NCBI RefSeq assembly: GCF_036127095.1
Contig: NZ_CP108006.1
Location: 5,013,501-5,077,500, forward strand
Direction: 5' to 3'
Source: Streptomyces sp. NBC_00335
Lineage (GTDB): Bacteria > Actinomycetota > Actinomycetes > Streptomycetales > Streptomycetaceae
Length of the DNA: 64,000 nt
Made by a program: the position numbers and the translations under genes
The notes under the pieces: model-generated
What the model was told of the DNA's origin: nothing
Databases searched by the model: none
Seen by the model: only the letters and a program-made list of their open reading frames with translations
Part shown: positions 22,538 through 31,556 of the stretch, one piece after another
Layout of the letters: every line of letters begins with the position of its first letter
How positions within the stretch are numbered: the first letter of the stretch is position 1

Positions 22538-24658
22538 GTGGCAGCGGCGGAGCGACGCGACAAGAGACCGGAGGGCCCCGCAGGCGCGGGGAGCGCCGGG
22601 AGCGCCCGGCAGCCCCTCATCGGCCCCGGCGAGCGGCTCGCGCTCAACGGCATGGGCAGCTTCGAGTGGGACCTGGGCGCCGGGACCCTGGCCATGGACG
22701 AGGCCGGGATGGCGGTCTTCGACCTGGAGCCGGACGATTTCGACGGCACCCCCGACAGCCTGGGGCTGCGGATCCCGCTCGACGACGCCGCGCGGCTCAG
22801 GGACGCCGTCCAGGGCGCACTGGACGGCGGGGAGGAGACGTACGGCCAGTACTTCACGGTGCAGCGGCGCGACGGCCGCGACCAGTGGACGCACACCCAG
22901 GGCCGGGTCCTGCGGGACGCGGAGGGGCTCCCGGTGCGCATCGTCGGCATCGTCCGGGACGCGACGGCCGAGCTCGCCCACCTCACGGTGCTGCGCAAGC
23001 TGGAGTCGGCGCGCGCCCAGCAGGCGACCATCGTGCAGCGGACCACGGAGGCCCTGTCGCGGGCGGTGACGGTCGACGACGTGACGGCCACGCTGACGGG
23101 CGCGGGCGCGCTGGAGCGGCTCGGCGTCGACGGGATGGCGCTGGGGCTGGTCGAGGGCGGCCACATCAAGATCATCGCGCTGAGCGGGGAGTCCCTGGAG
23201 ATCCTCAGCGAGCGCAAGTTCACCCGGCTCGACGGCACGCTGCCGCTGTCGCAGGCGGTGCTCAGCAGGAAGGCACGTTTCGTCACCTCGCTGGCGGAGC
23301 TGGCGGGAGAGTTCCCGCTGCTCGCCGACTACCTGAGCCGCATCCAGTACGACGCGGCCGCCTACCTCCCGCTCATCGCGCAGGCCGAGGCCATCGGCGG
23401 GCTGGTGCTCTTCTACCGCCGCCGCACCGACTTCAGCCCCGAGGAGCGGAACCTCTGCCTGGGCCTGGCGGGCATCGTCGCCCAGTCGCTCCAGCGGGCG
23501 CTCCTCTTCGACCAGGAGCGCGAGTTCGCCACCATGCTGCAGGCGGCCATGCTGCCGCGCCGGATCCCCGAGATCATCGGAGGGGAGATCGCCGTGCGCT
23601 ACCACTCGGCCTGGAGCGGACGCGAGGTCGGCGGGGACTGGTACGACGTGATCGCGCTCCCCCGGGACCGCGTCGGCATCGTCGTGGGCGACGTACAGGG
23701 CCACGACACCCACGCCGCCGCCATCATGGGCCAGCTCCGCATCGCCCTGCGGGCCTACGCGGGCGAGGGCCATCCGCCCTCCACGGTGCTGGCGCGCGCC
23801 TCCCGCTTCCTGGCCGAGCTGGACACCGAACGCTTCGCGACCTGCATGTACGCGCAGGTCGACCTGGAGACCGGAGGCGTACGGGCGGTCCGCGCGGGCC
23901 ACCTCGGACCGCTCATCCGGCACACGGACGGGCGAACGGGCTGGCCCAACGTGCGCGGCGGCCTGCCGCTCGGCCTGGCCACGGTCTTCGAGCAGGAGGA
24001 GTTCCCCGAGACCCGGCTCGACCTGGTCCCCGGCGAGACCCTCGTCCTGTGCACCGACGGGCTCGTCGAGGAGCCCGGCACCGCCATCACCCAGGGCATG
24101 GAGGCCCTCGCCCACGCGGTCCGCAGCGGCCCCCAGGAGGCCGGGGCGCTCGCCGACCACCTCTCGGACCGGCTGTGGGAGCGCTGGGGCTCCGGCGACG
24201 ACGTGGCCCTGCTGGTGCTGCGCCGGGCCCCCGACCCGGGCACGCACCGGGCACCGCGCATCCACCAGTACGTCCACCAGGCGGACCCGGAGGGGCTCTC
24301 GGAGGCCCGCTACGCCCTGCGGCAGGCGCTGCGCGACTGGGGCATGCCGGAACTCGCCGACGACGTGGAGCTGGCGGCGGGAGAGCTGCTGGTCAACGCC
24401 CTGCTGCACACCGAAGGCGGAGCGGTGCTGACGATGGAGGTGCTGCCGGAGCCGGTCCGGCGGATCCGGCTGTGGGTCAAGGACCGCTCCAGTGTGTGGC
24501 CGCGCCGGCGCACCCCGGGGGAGTCGGCGACCACGGGGCGGGGGCTGCTGCTGGTGGACGCGCTGGCCACGCACTGGGGGGTGGAGTCCCGGGGCGACGG
24601 CAAGGCGGTGTGGTGCGAGTTCTCCGCGGCGGGCAGCGCGGCACGGAGCGCGCCGTGA
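22538..24658 (+). CDS. PAS-GAF-SpoIIE phosphatase with C-terminal anti-sigma-type ATPase domain
   Basis: About 706 residues from GTG 22538, with AGGTGG ten nt upstream; GTG 22529 is an alternative. Order: PAS domain (about 30-140, FEWDLGAGTLAMDEAGMAVF, QWTHTQGRV); GAF (about 160-320); PP2C-type SpoIIE domain (about 330-545, GREVGGDWYDVIALP, VVGDVQGHDTHAAA, LCTDGLVEEPG); then an RsbW-like HATPase_c domain (DDVELAAGELLVNALLHTEG, TTGRGLLLVDALA). Such proteins act in partner-switching control of sigma factors: the phosphatase half dephosphorylates anti-anti-sigma factors and the kinase half phosphorylates them. Streptomyces has many paralogues. The sensory PAS/GAF input is unknown. It may regulate the surface genes nearby, but only position suggests this. 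Confidence 0.9.
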   Translation: MAAAERRDKRPEGPAGAGSAGSARQPLIGPGERLALNGMGSFEWDLGAGTLAMDEAGMAVFDLEPDDFDGTPDSLGLRIPLDDAARLRDAVQGALDGGEETYGQYFTVQRRDGRDQWTHTQGRVLRDAEGLPVRIVGIVRDATAELAHLTVLRKLESARAQQATIVQRTTEALSRAVTVDDVTATLTGAGALERLGVDGMALGLVEGGHIKIIALSGESLEILSERKFTRLDGTLPLSQAVLSRKARFVTSLAELAGEFPLLADYLSRIQYDAAAYLPLIAQAEAIGGLVLFYRRRTDFSPEERNLCLGLAGIVAQSLQRALLFDQEREFATMLQAAMLPRRIPEIIGGEIAVRYHSAWSGREVGGDWYDVIALPRDRVGIVVGDVQGHDTHAAAIMGQLRIALRAYAGEGHPPSTVLARASRFLAELDTERFATCMYAQVDLETGGVRAVRAGHLGPLIRHTDGRTGWPNVRGGLPLGLATVFEQEEFPETRLDLVPGETLVLCTDGLVEEPGTAITQGMEALAHAVRSGPQEAGALADHLSDRLWERWGSGDDVALLVLRRAPDPGTHRAPRIHQYVHQADPEGLSEARYALRQALRDWGMPELADDVELAAGELLVNALLHTEGGAVLTMEVLPEPVRRIRLWVKDRSSVWPRRRTPGESATTGRGLLLVDALATHWGVESRGDGKAVWCEFSAAGSAARSAP

Positions 24659-24812
24659 GGGCCGGGAGGTCCGGGAAGGGCGGGAGGTCCGTGAGGTCCG
24701 TGGGGGTCGGGAGGTCGAGCGGGCGGACCGTGACCGGTCGCTCACGTCGAGTTGTGGGGTGGTGGGGGCGGGGTGATGATGCCGCCATGGAACGGTTTCT
24801 GTGGAACGTGCC

Positions 24813-24980
24813 GTGCGCCGGCTGAGCAAGCGCGCGATGACGGGCGTCCTGGCGCTGCTGCTGTGCGCGGCCGGGGCGGCGACGGCGGTGGACTGGTCGA
24901 CCGGGCGTCCGGACACGGACCCGGGGTGTCAGACGGTGGCCTTCATGTCGATGACGGGCGAGGCGCCCGCGTGCCGTTGA
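24813..24980 (+). CDS. possible small secreted peptide
   Basis: A 55-codon frame from GTG 24813: RRLSKRAMTGVLALLLCAAG, then AATAVDWSTGRPDTDPG and CQTVAFMSMTGEAPACR. It has a convincing signal-peptide shape, two cysteines in the short mature part and strong GC3 bias at nearly every codon. The ribosome site is weak (GTGGAAC). The frame lies in an otherwise empty 486-bp gap. Real but unannotated, or chance, cannot be settled by eye; the codon bias favours real. Confidence 0.45.
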   Translation: MRRLSKRAMTGVLALLLCAAGAATAVDWSTGRPDTDPGCQTVAFMSMTGEAPACR

Positions 24981-25093
24981 CGGGTCTCGACGGGTCGGTC
25001 CCGGTCCCGCCGGCGGGACCTGAGCTGACCTCACCTGACCTGAGCTGACGTGACCTGTCCGGCCACGGCCGCGGCCGCGGCTGACGCCCGGGG

Positions 25094-25115
25094 TCCGGTA
25101 GCGGCGGCTACCGGA
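25094..25115. terminator. hairpin terminator
   Basis: TCCGGTAGC (25094-25102) and GCTACCGGA (25107-25115) pair perfectly around GGCG, 30 nt beyond the stop of the minus-strand secreted protein gene. Confidence 0.6.
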
Positions 25116-25144
25116 GGGGCGTACGCGCGCACCGCGGGCGGTGG

Positions 25145-25591
25145 CTACCGGTGGTCGATCACTCGGACCGGGCGGGCGTCCTGCGCGACCGTGTCGATCG
25201 ACCGGGGCAGCAGTCCGCCGCCGAAGCGGATCTCTTGCAGTTCGGCCTTGGCCAGTGCCTCGCCGGCGTGCACGGTCGGGGTGAGCCGGAGCGTGCCGTG
25301 CGCCGACCAGTCGTGCACCTCGCCGTCGCACCGGGCGTCGCCGCCGCCGATGCTGAGGCGGACGTCCTCCTGCTCGATGGTCGCCTTGATCTGAACCGCT
25401 CCCGAGGGTGACGGGGCGGTGCAGTGGTACTCACCGGAAAGGTGGATCGTGCCGTCGGGAGCGATGTGGGCTTCCGAAGATACGTAAATGTCATTGCCGT
25501 AGGGCGCGGCATTCGCCGGGGCGGTGAATACCGCCGTGGCGCCCAGTGCGGCGAGTGCGGCCAAGGCCATGCGGGGGCCGGTCGTGGCCAT
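25145..25591 (-). CDS. secreted DUF6299-like protein
   Basis: A 148-residue preprotein. AGGAGGA sits at ideal distance from the ATG at 25591. The signal peptide runs to PANAAP. The mature domain, about 115 residues, includes NDIYVSSEAHIAPDGTIHLSG, YHCTAPSPSGAVQIKATIEQ, GDARCDGEVHDW and LRLTPTVHAGEALAKAELQE, with two cysteines. This pattern fits small extracellular beta-sandwich proteins that I recall as DUF6299 in Streptomyces; the function is unknown. The gene stands alone between a hairpin terminator and a divergent lipoprotein gene. Confidence 0.75.
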   Translation of the reverse strand: MATTGPRMALAALAALGATAVFTAPANAAPYGNDIYVSSEAHIAPDGTIHLSGEYHCTAPSPSGAVQIKATIEQEDVRLSIGGGDARCDGEVHDWSAHGTLRLTPTVHAGEALAKAELQEIRFGGGLLPRSIDTVAQDARPVRVIDHR

Positions 25592-25766
25592 CGTTCCTCC
25601 TGTTGGACGAGGGGGTGCAAGGGGTTGCGGAATTCCGCCGGAACGCATTGTGCTGGCATATGGAGGTCAATGCGTTCCGCGGGATCGTGTCGGTGTGTGC
25701 AATTTCCCGCTCGGGCGCGTGAGACTGACGGGAATACGTCCCCGAAGATCCCCGAAGGGATCCCGC

Positions 25767-26372
25767 ATGCGTCAGTCCGCTCTTGCCACGGCCGCCCTCC
25801 TCCCGCTCCTGCTGTTCGGTGCCACGGCCTGCTCCGGCGCCCCGGAAGGGGCTGCCCTCGCCCCGGCCGCGGTGCCCGCCGTGCCCGTGGACGACGGCGT
25901 GCCGGGGGTCGGGGACGATCCCTCGGCGGAGCGGGACGGGGTGACGCGGGCCGCTTCGAAGGACGCCCATGTGGGTGACTCCGTACGGGTCAGGGGCAAG
26001 GAGGTGGGCCGTCACCTCCAGGTGGTGCTGGCCGCCTACGTCGATCCGGCGGTCAGCGTCGAGAAGAACTTCGCCCCGGCTGCGGGCAAGCGCTGGGTGG
26101 CCGCCTCGATGTCCTTCGTCAACGTGGGCGGTGCCTCGTACGGGGCTCTCGGGCGCATGTGGGCGCTCGACGGCGCGGGGCAGCGCCACCCGGTGGTGCC
26201 CACCGGGGAGCTCACGACCGGCAAACCGCTCGTCTTCGATTCGCTCGCGGTCGGTGAGCGGGCCGAAGGATGGGTGGTGTTCGAAATTCCGGAAAACGCG
26301 CGCGTCGTGCGGCTCCAGTACCAGGACGCGAACATGATGGCGAATTCCGGAGGTGGTTTCTGGGCGGTCTAG
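25767..26372 (+). CDS. lipoprotein with DUF4352-like domain
   Basis: A 201-residue lipoprotein. CGAAGGGA precedes the ATG at 25767; an in-frame ATG at 25524 would run across the divergent promoter. The lipobox is LFGATAC (cysteine near residue 21). After a low-complexity Ala/Pro/Val spacer comes a beta-rich domain: VGDSVRVRGKEVG, LQVVLAAYVDPAV, KRWVAASMSFVNVG, VFDSLAVGERAEGWVVFEIP and VVRLQYQDAN. This is the layout of DUF4352 immunoglobulin-like domains, often seen in envelope lipoproteins. It should be anchored to the outer face of the cytoplasmic membrane. The ligand is unknown. Confidence 0.78.
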   Translation: MRQSALATAALLPLLLFGATACSGAPEGAALAPAAVPAVPVDDGVPGVGDDPSAERDGVTRAASKDAHVGDSVRVRGKEVGRHLQVVLAAYVDPAVSVEKNFAPAAGKRWVAASMSFVNVGGASYGALGRMWALDGAGQRHPVVPTGELTTGKPLVFDSLAVGERAEGWVVFEIPENARVVRLQYQDANMMANSGGGFWAV

Positions 26373-26429
26373 CCCGCCCGGGTGAAACGGCGTCAAAGGG
26401 CCGGGTCGTCGACCACTAAGGTGCGGCGC

Positions 26430-26924
26430 ATGACTTCTACCCAGGCCGAACTCGACCGCTCCAAGCTCGGCACCCTTTCGGTGCTCGCATGGATCGGCGA
26501 CCCCGACGAGGCCCACGACATTCCCTACCTCCTGGCCTACATCCTCGGGGACGGTCCCGACGGTCCCGAGGCGAGCGAGGCGGCCGCCCGCGGGCTGCTG
26601 GAGGAGATCGGCCTGCCCATCGGCGACGTGGTGATGGACGGCGTCCGCAACCCGGCTTCCTTCCCGGTGCAGATCCTCCTGGAGGGCAACCAGATCGCGC
26701 TGACCCTGCCGGGCATGAACGCGAAGTGCATCGCCCCGCCGGAGTGGGTCAAGGCGGCGGCCGACAGCGGTCAGGCGTACTTCCTCTTCGCCACCCGCGC
26801 CTGGCCCGAGGCGGTTCCCGGCCGGCCGGTCGACGCCGAGACGCTGCAGGCGTTCGCGGGTGACACCGAGGTGCTCAACCACAGTGCCCACGCGGTCCTC
26901 GCGGTGCGGCGCCTGCAGCGCTAG
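26430..26924 (+). CDS. DUF5949-like cytoplasmic protein
   Basis: A 164-residue soluble protein from ATG 26430. Its sequence, SKLGTLSVLAWIGDPDEAHD, IPYLLAYILGDGPDGPEA, LLEEIGLPIGDVVMDG, PPEWVKAAADSGQAYFLFAT and RAWPEAVPGRPVD, matches a family widespread in Streptomyces that I recall as DUF5949. No catalytic motif is evident. There is no signal peptide or membrane helix. Start choice: the upstream frame to 26382 has no ribosome site; the chosen ATG follows GGTGCGGCGC, itself weak. It appears to be a single-gene unit. Confidence 0.75.
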   Translation: MTSTQAELDRSKLGTLSVLAWIGDPDEAHDIPYLLAYILGDGPDGPEASEAAARGLLEEIGLPIGDVVMDGVRNPASFPVQILLEGNQIALTLPGMNAKCIAPPEWVKAAADSGQAYFLFATRAWPEAVPGRPVDAETLQAFAGDTEVLNHSAHAVLAVRRLQR

Positions 26925-26950
26925 GTCCTGCCGCAGGCACCCCTCGCGCG

Positions 26951-27025
26951 CACGCCGCACGCCGCACGCCGCACGCCGCACGCCGCATGCCAACGCCGCA
27001 TGCCGCGCGCCAACGCCGTATGCCG
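26951..27025. repeat. heptamer repeat (CACGCCG) and degenerate continuation
   Basis: Five perfect CACGCCG units at 26951-26985 are followed by degenerate CATGCCAACGCCG-type copies. The repeats occupy the 338-bp gap upstream of the first kinase gene. The rest of the gap shows no clear gene. Confidence 0.8.
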
Positions 27026-27262
27026 CGCGTCGGCCCCCGCTCCGGCCGCCGGGCTCCCAGCCTGCCCGGTGGCCGGTCCGTGTTTTCCGGCAGTGCCGGC
27101 GGGATCGGGCTCAAGTCCCTTGTTCTGCTGCGGGGTTGGGCATGGCGTGTGGCGGTGGGGGGATGTGGGCGAGATGCAGATCTCATCGTCCGGTGTGCTG
27201 GATCATGGTTCAATGCCGAGCGAGACGCAGCCCGTGATCCCCGGCAGATTCGAGTAGCGCGC

Positions 27263-29290
27263 ATGGTCGAGCCCGTGGGTCCCCGAGATCCCCGAAGCGT
27301 TGGACCGTACCGGCTGGAGGGCCGGTTGGGCGCGGGCGGCATGGGGCAGGTCTATCTCGCGACCTCGCCGGGTGGCCGCAAGGTCGCGGTGAAGGTGATC
27401 CGGCCCGAGTTGGCCGACAGTCCCCAGTTCCGGGTCCGGTTCGCCCGTGAGGTCGATGCGGCGCGTCAGGTCGGCGGGTTCCACACGGCCCAGGTCGTCG
27501 ACGCCGATCCCGAGGCGGACTCCCCCTGGCTGGTCACCGCGTACATACCGGGGCCCACCTTGCAGCAGGTCGTCGCCGAGAACGGCCCGCTCGCGCCGGA
27601 CGCGGTCCTGCGGATCGGTGCCGGTCTCGCCGAGGGGCTCGAAGCGATCCACCGCTGCGGCCTGGTCCACCGGGACCTCAAGCCCGGGAACGTGATCCTC
27701 GCCGAAGACGGCCCCCGCATCATCGACTTCGGCGTCGCCCACGCCCCGGGAGCCGAGGCGATGACCCGTACCGGCACGGTCATCGGCACCTACGCCTACA
27801 TGTCGCCCGAGCAGATCCGGGCCGACCGGGTCTCGCCCGCCAGCGACGTGTTCGCACTCGGCTCGGTCCTGGCCTTCGCCGCCACGGGCCGCAGCCCCTT
27901 CGACGCGACGAGCGTGCCGGCCATCGTCCACCGGGTCACCGGCGAACCGCCCCTGCTCGACGGTCTCTTCGGCCCCCTGCGCGACCTGGTCGCCGCATGC
28001 CTGGCCAAGGACCCGGCGGGCCGGCCGTCCACCGCCGAGGTCCTGACCCGGCTATCGGTCACCGGCGCCGGCGGCGGCGCGGACGCGGCACCCCGTGTCC
28101 CGTTCCACGACCTGCCCACCGCGCCGGGTTCCGAGTCCGCCGCCGCACCGGGCGCCCTGCCCGGAGTCCTGCCCGGAGCCCTGCCCAGCACCTCGCCCGT
28201 TGCCGGCGAGGTCTCCGCCAGGACGCCGTCCCGGCGCACGCTGCTGTTCGGCGGACTGGCCGCCGGTGCGACCGCGGTCGCCGTTCCCGCGTACTTCCTG
28301 TGGCGGGGGACGGGCAAGGACGCGGATCCCGGCAAGCCCGTCGCCCGCCTCGGCGGCCACACCGGCGAGGTCGGCTGCCTCGCCTTCGCCCCGGACGGCA
28401 AGGCCCTGGCCAGCGGCAGCCGCGACGGCACGGTGAGGCTGTGGGACGTGGCCACCGGCCGCACGATGACGACGTTCAGGGGACACACCGACAACGTCAT
28501 GTCCCTGGCCTGCAGTCCGGACGGCCGGACGCTGTACTCCGGTGGCTTCGACAAGACCTTGCGGCGCTGGGACCTGCGCACCGGCAAGCCGATGAGCGTC
28601 GCCGCCTCGTACAACGGCGAGCAGGACTACGTCGGCTGTCTGGCCTTCAGTCCGGACGGTGAGGTCCTTGCCGTGGGCGTTGGGGGCAGGTTCGAGCTCA
28701 TCACCCCGTCCACCGGCCGGACCATCGCCACCCTCAACGGGCCGGGAGGCGTGACCGGTGTCTCGTTCAGCCCGGACGGCAAGCTCGTGGCCGGCGTGGG
28801 ATCCGAAGGCCGTCCCAAGATCTGGCTCTGGGCAGCCGACACCGGCCGCCACCTCAAGACCCTCACCGGAGTGGGGGAAGACCACTTCAACGCGGTGCTG
28901 TTCAGCCCGGACGGCAAGTCCGTCGCCGGCGCCGGACCCGGCATCCAGGTGTGGGACCTGTCCACCGAGCAGCAGACGGCGACCCTCACCGACACCCATC
29001 CGTACGTCTCCACGGCGGCGTACCGCCCGGGGGGCGCGATGATCGCGGGGGCCGGAGGGGTGCGCGAGCCCAACATCCAGGACGACACGGGCAAGACCGT
29101 CAGTCTCTGGGACCTGGCCGCCGGGCGCGTCACCACGACCCTGACCGGCACCATGCCGAAGTCCCCGATGGACACCTACACCTCGGCGGTGGTCTTCAGC
29201 CCGGACGGCAAGACGCTGGCGGCCAGCCTCGACCAGGTCGGTGCGACCGACGAGGCGGGCCACTCGATCCAGCTCTGGAAGATTCCCTAG
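27263..29290 (+). CDS. membrane Ser/Thr protein kinase with WD40 repeats
   Basis: A 675-residue PknB-type kinase. Kinase domain at about residues 13-270: glycine loop GRLGAGGMGQVYLA, the VAIK-type lysine in KVAVKVI, catalytic LVHRDLKPGN (about 135), DFG (about 154) and MSPEQ. A Pro/Ala-rich linker leads to a hydrophobic segment (RRTLLFGGLAAGATAVAVP, about 323). An outside domain of about seven WD40-like repeats follows (FSPDGKxLA, VRLWDVATG). It probably senses an extracytoplasmic ligand or scaffold through the propeller and phosphorylates cytoplasmic targets. ATG 27263 is the first in-frame start near the kinase domain, but the ribosome site is weak. A tandem paralogue follows at 29385. Confidence 0.9.
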   Translation: MVEPVGPRDPRSVGPYRLEGRLGAGGMGQVYLATSPGGRKVAVKVIRPELADSPQFRVRFAREVDAARQVGGFHTAQVVDADPEADSPWLVTAYIPGPTLQQVVAENGPLAPDAVLRIGAGLAEGLEAIHRCGLVHRDLKPGNVILAEDGPRIIDFGVAHAPGAEAMTRTGTVIGTYAYMSPEQIRADRVSPASDVFALGSVLAFAATGRSPFDATSVPAIVHRVTGEPPLLDGLFGPLRDLVAACLAKDPAGRPSTAEVLTRLSVTGAGGGADAAPRVPFHDLPTAPGSESAAAPGALPGVLPGALPSTSPVAGEVSARTPSRRTLLFGGLAAGATAVAVPAYFLWRGTGKDADPGKPVARLGGHTGEVGCLAFAPDGKALASGSRDGTVRLWDVATGRTMTTFRGHTDNVMSLACSPDGRTLYSGGFDKTLRRWDLRTGKPMSVAASYNGEQDYVGCLAFSPDGEVLAVGVGGRFELITPSTGRTIATLNGPGGVTGVSFSPDGKLVAGVGSEGRPKIWLWAADTGRHLKTLTGVGEDHFNAVLFSPDGKSVAGAGPGIQVWDLSTEQQTATLTDTHPYVSTAAYRPGGAMIAGAGGVREPNIQDDTGKTVSLWDLAAGRVTTTLTGTMPKSPMDTYTSAVVFSPDGKTLAASLDQVGATDEAGHSIQLWKIP

Positions 29291-29384
29291 CTTCCCCGGC
29301 TTCCCGGGCTTCCCCGGGTTGCTCTGGATTTCTCTGGTTTCGTCGGCTTCCCTGCCTGCCCCACCTCTCCAACGGACGGTACTC

Positions 29385-31409
29385 ATGGACGCGTTGTTGC
29401 CCGGCGATCCCCAGTGGGTCGGTCCTTATCGGCTGGACGGCCGGTTGGGCGCGGGCGGCATGGGCCAGGTCTACCTCGCCACGTCGCCGGGCGGCCGCAA
29501 GGTCGCCGTGAAGCTCATCAGGCCCGAGCTGGCCGCCACGCCCCAGTTCCGGGTCCGGTTCGCGCGTGAGGTCGACGCGGCGCGGCAGGTGGGTGGGTTC
29601 CATACGGCCCAGGTCGTCGACGCGGACCCCGAGGCATCCGCTCCGTGGCTCGTCACCGCGTACATCCACGGGCCGACGCTGCAGCAGGTCGTCGCTCAGC
29701 GCGGTCCGCTCGCCCCCGAGGAAGTTCGGCGCCTGGGGGCCGGTCTGGCCGAGGGGCTCGCGGCCATTCACGGGTGCGGTCTGGTGCACCGGGACCTGAA
29801 ACCCGGGAACGTGATCATCGCCGAAGACGGCCCCCGCATCATCGACTTCGGCATCGCCCGCGCCGTGGACGCCAGTTCACTCACCGCCACCGGCTCGGTC
29901 ATCGGTACGTACGCCTACATGTCGCCCGAGCAGATCCGGGCCGACCGGGCCGGGCCCGCCAGTGACGTGTTCGCGCTCGGCTCGGTCGTGGCCTTCGCGG
30001 CCACCGGCCGCAGCCCCTTCGACGCGCCCACCCTCCTGACGGTCGTCCAGCGGATCCTGGACGAGCCGCCCGCGCTCGACGGCGTGGACGGTCGGCTCCG
30101 GAGCCTCCTGGACTCCTGCCTCGCCAAGGACCCGGCCGACCGGCCCTCCGTCTCCGACCTCCCCGCCCGGTTCGTGGACGACGCCGGGAGCGGGACCGCC
30201 GTCGTCCCTCCGCCCCGGCCGGAGCCGACGGTGGCCCTGACCCCGGCGCGGCATGCCCCGGCCCCGCCCCGTGCGGAACAGCCGCGGCCCGCGACGGTGC
30301 GGGACCCGGGGGTGCGCGGGGGAGCCGACGCCGACGCGGATCCGTACGCCGCCACGCGGACGGGCCCTGTCCCGGCAGCGCCCGCAGCGCCCGCAGCGCC
30401 CGTACCGTCCGCCCCTGAGCCCTCCGCGCCCGAGCCGGCCACGGCGCGGGTGTCGCGGCGCACGCTCCTCTTCGGCGGCCTCGCGGCCGCCGCGGCCGCG
30501 GGGGTCGGAGTCCCCCTCCTCCTGAACCGGGACGACGGCAACTCCCTGGAGGGCCCCAGCGGCATCACCGCGCTCTCCTTCAGCCCGGACGGGAAGACGC
30601 TGGCCGCCTCCAGTACGGACGGGAAGATCTGGCGGTGGGACCTGTCCACCCGGCAGAGCACCGTCACCCGCGTCGAGACCCCCAAGTACATGCAGGCCAC
30701 CGTGTTCAGCCGGGACCTCGCGCTCCTGGTGCGAGCGGAGGAGAACAAGGTCCAGCTGTGGGACGTGGGCACCGGTCGCTCCGTCGCCACGTTCACCGGG
30801 GCCCCGACGGGGCCGGCGCAGGAGGGCTTCCTCCATTCCGTCGGCCTCAGCCCGGACGGCAAGACGGTGGCCGCGAGCAGCCGTGAGGGGCTGTACGTCT
30901 GGGACGTGCCCTCGGGCCGCGCCCCCACCGTCCACGAGGACGCGAAGAGCGGCCCGGCGGCCTTCAGCCCGGACGGCGGCCTGCTGGTCGGCGGTTTTCC
31001 CGTCCAGGTGCGGCAGCTGCCCGCGGACCAGCTCGTGGCCACCGTTTCCGGCGGGCAGAACGAGGACGCGCGGCTCGCGGTGTTCAGCCCCGACGGCCAG
31101 ATCCTGGCCCTCGCGCAGGTGGACTACACGGTGCGGCTGTGGAACGCCGGTTCCCGCCAGGACCTCGCGTCCTTGGATCGCCACGGCACCGAGATCCTCG
31201 CGCTCGCGTTCCACCCCGGCGGCAGGCTGCTGGCCAGTGCGGACTCGGACGGGAAGACCTTCCTGTGGGACACGGCCTCGGGATCGACCACGGCCACCTT
31301 CACCGGTGACGGCGAGGTTGCCGCGGTGGCGTTCAGCCCGGACGGGAAGACCCTTGCGGCGGGACTCAGCGGCGGAACCGTCCACCTGTGGCCAGTCCAG
31401 GGGCCCTAG
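29385..31409 (+). CDS. membrane Ser/Thr protein kinase with WD40 repeats (tandem paralogue)
   Basis: A 674-residue protein with the same architecture as its neighbour. Kinase domain: GRLGAGGMGQVYLATSPGG, LVHRDLKPGN (about 134), DFGIA, YMSPEQIRAD. Then a low-complexity Pro/Ala linker, a membrane segment (RRTLLFGGLAAAAAAGVGVP, about 357) and WD40-like repeats (FSPDGKTLAASS, VQLWDVGTG, VHLWPVQ). Over the kinase half the two genes are highly similar even at DNA level, so this is a tandem duplication; the WD40 halves have diverged more. The 94-bp spacer between them is pyrimidine-rich (TTCCCCGG-type units) with no obvious promoter. GGACGG before ATG 29385 is a modest ribosome site. Confidence 0.9.
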   Translation: MDALLPGDPQWVGPYRLDGRLGAGGMGQVYLATSPGGRKVAVKLIRPELAATPQFRVRFAREVDAARQVGGFHTAQVVDADPEASAPWLVTAYIHGPTLQQVVAQRGPLAPEEVRRLGAGLAEGLAAIHGCGLVHRDLKPGNVIIAEDGPRIIDFGIARAVDASSLTATGSVIGTYAYMSPEQIRADRAGPASDVFALGSVVAFAATGRSPFDAPTLLTVVQRILDEPPALDGVDGRLRSLLDSCLAKDPADRPSVSDLPARFVDDAGSGTAVVPPPRPEPTVALTPARHAPAPPRAEQPRPATVRDPGVRGGADADADPYAATRTGPVPAAPAAPAAPVPSAPEPSAPEPATARVSRRTLLFGGLAAAAAAGVGVPLLLNRDDGNSLEGPSGITALSFSPDGKTLAASSTDGKIWRWDLSTRQSTVTRVETPKYMQATVFSRDLALLVRAEENKVQLWDVGTGRSVATFTGAPTGPAQEGFLHSVGLSPDGKTVAASSREGLYVWDVPSGRAPTVHEDAKSGPAAFSPDGGLLVGGFPVQVRQLPADQLVATVSGGQNEDARLAVFSPDGQILALAQVDYTVRLWNAGSRQDLASLDRHGTEILALAFHPGGRLLASADSDGKTFLWDTASGSTTATFTGDGEVAAVAFSPDGKTLAAGLSGGTVHLWPVQGP

Positions 31410-31468
31410 AACCTGTCCAGGGGTCCTCGTCAAGGGTCCTGGAACCCGTCCAGGGGGCCTGGCCAGGG

Positions 31469-31504
31469 GTCCTGGAAGGAGTCCTGGAAGGAGTCCTGGA
31501 AGGG
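31469..31504. repeat. 12-bp tandem repeat (three copies)
   Basis: GTCCTGGAAGGA occurs three times in a row, the last as GTCCTGGAAGGG. More degenerate copies of CCAGGGGTCCTGG lie just upstream (31413-31468). The array fills the short gap between the kinase gene and the convergent P450 gene. Confidence 0.75.
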
Positions 31505-31556
31505 GCCACCGTCACCCGGTGGGCCCCTCCGGTCACCGCACCAAGGCTGTTCGAAA

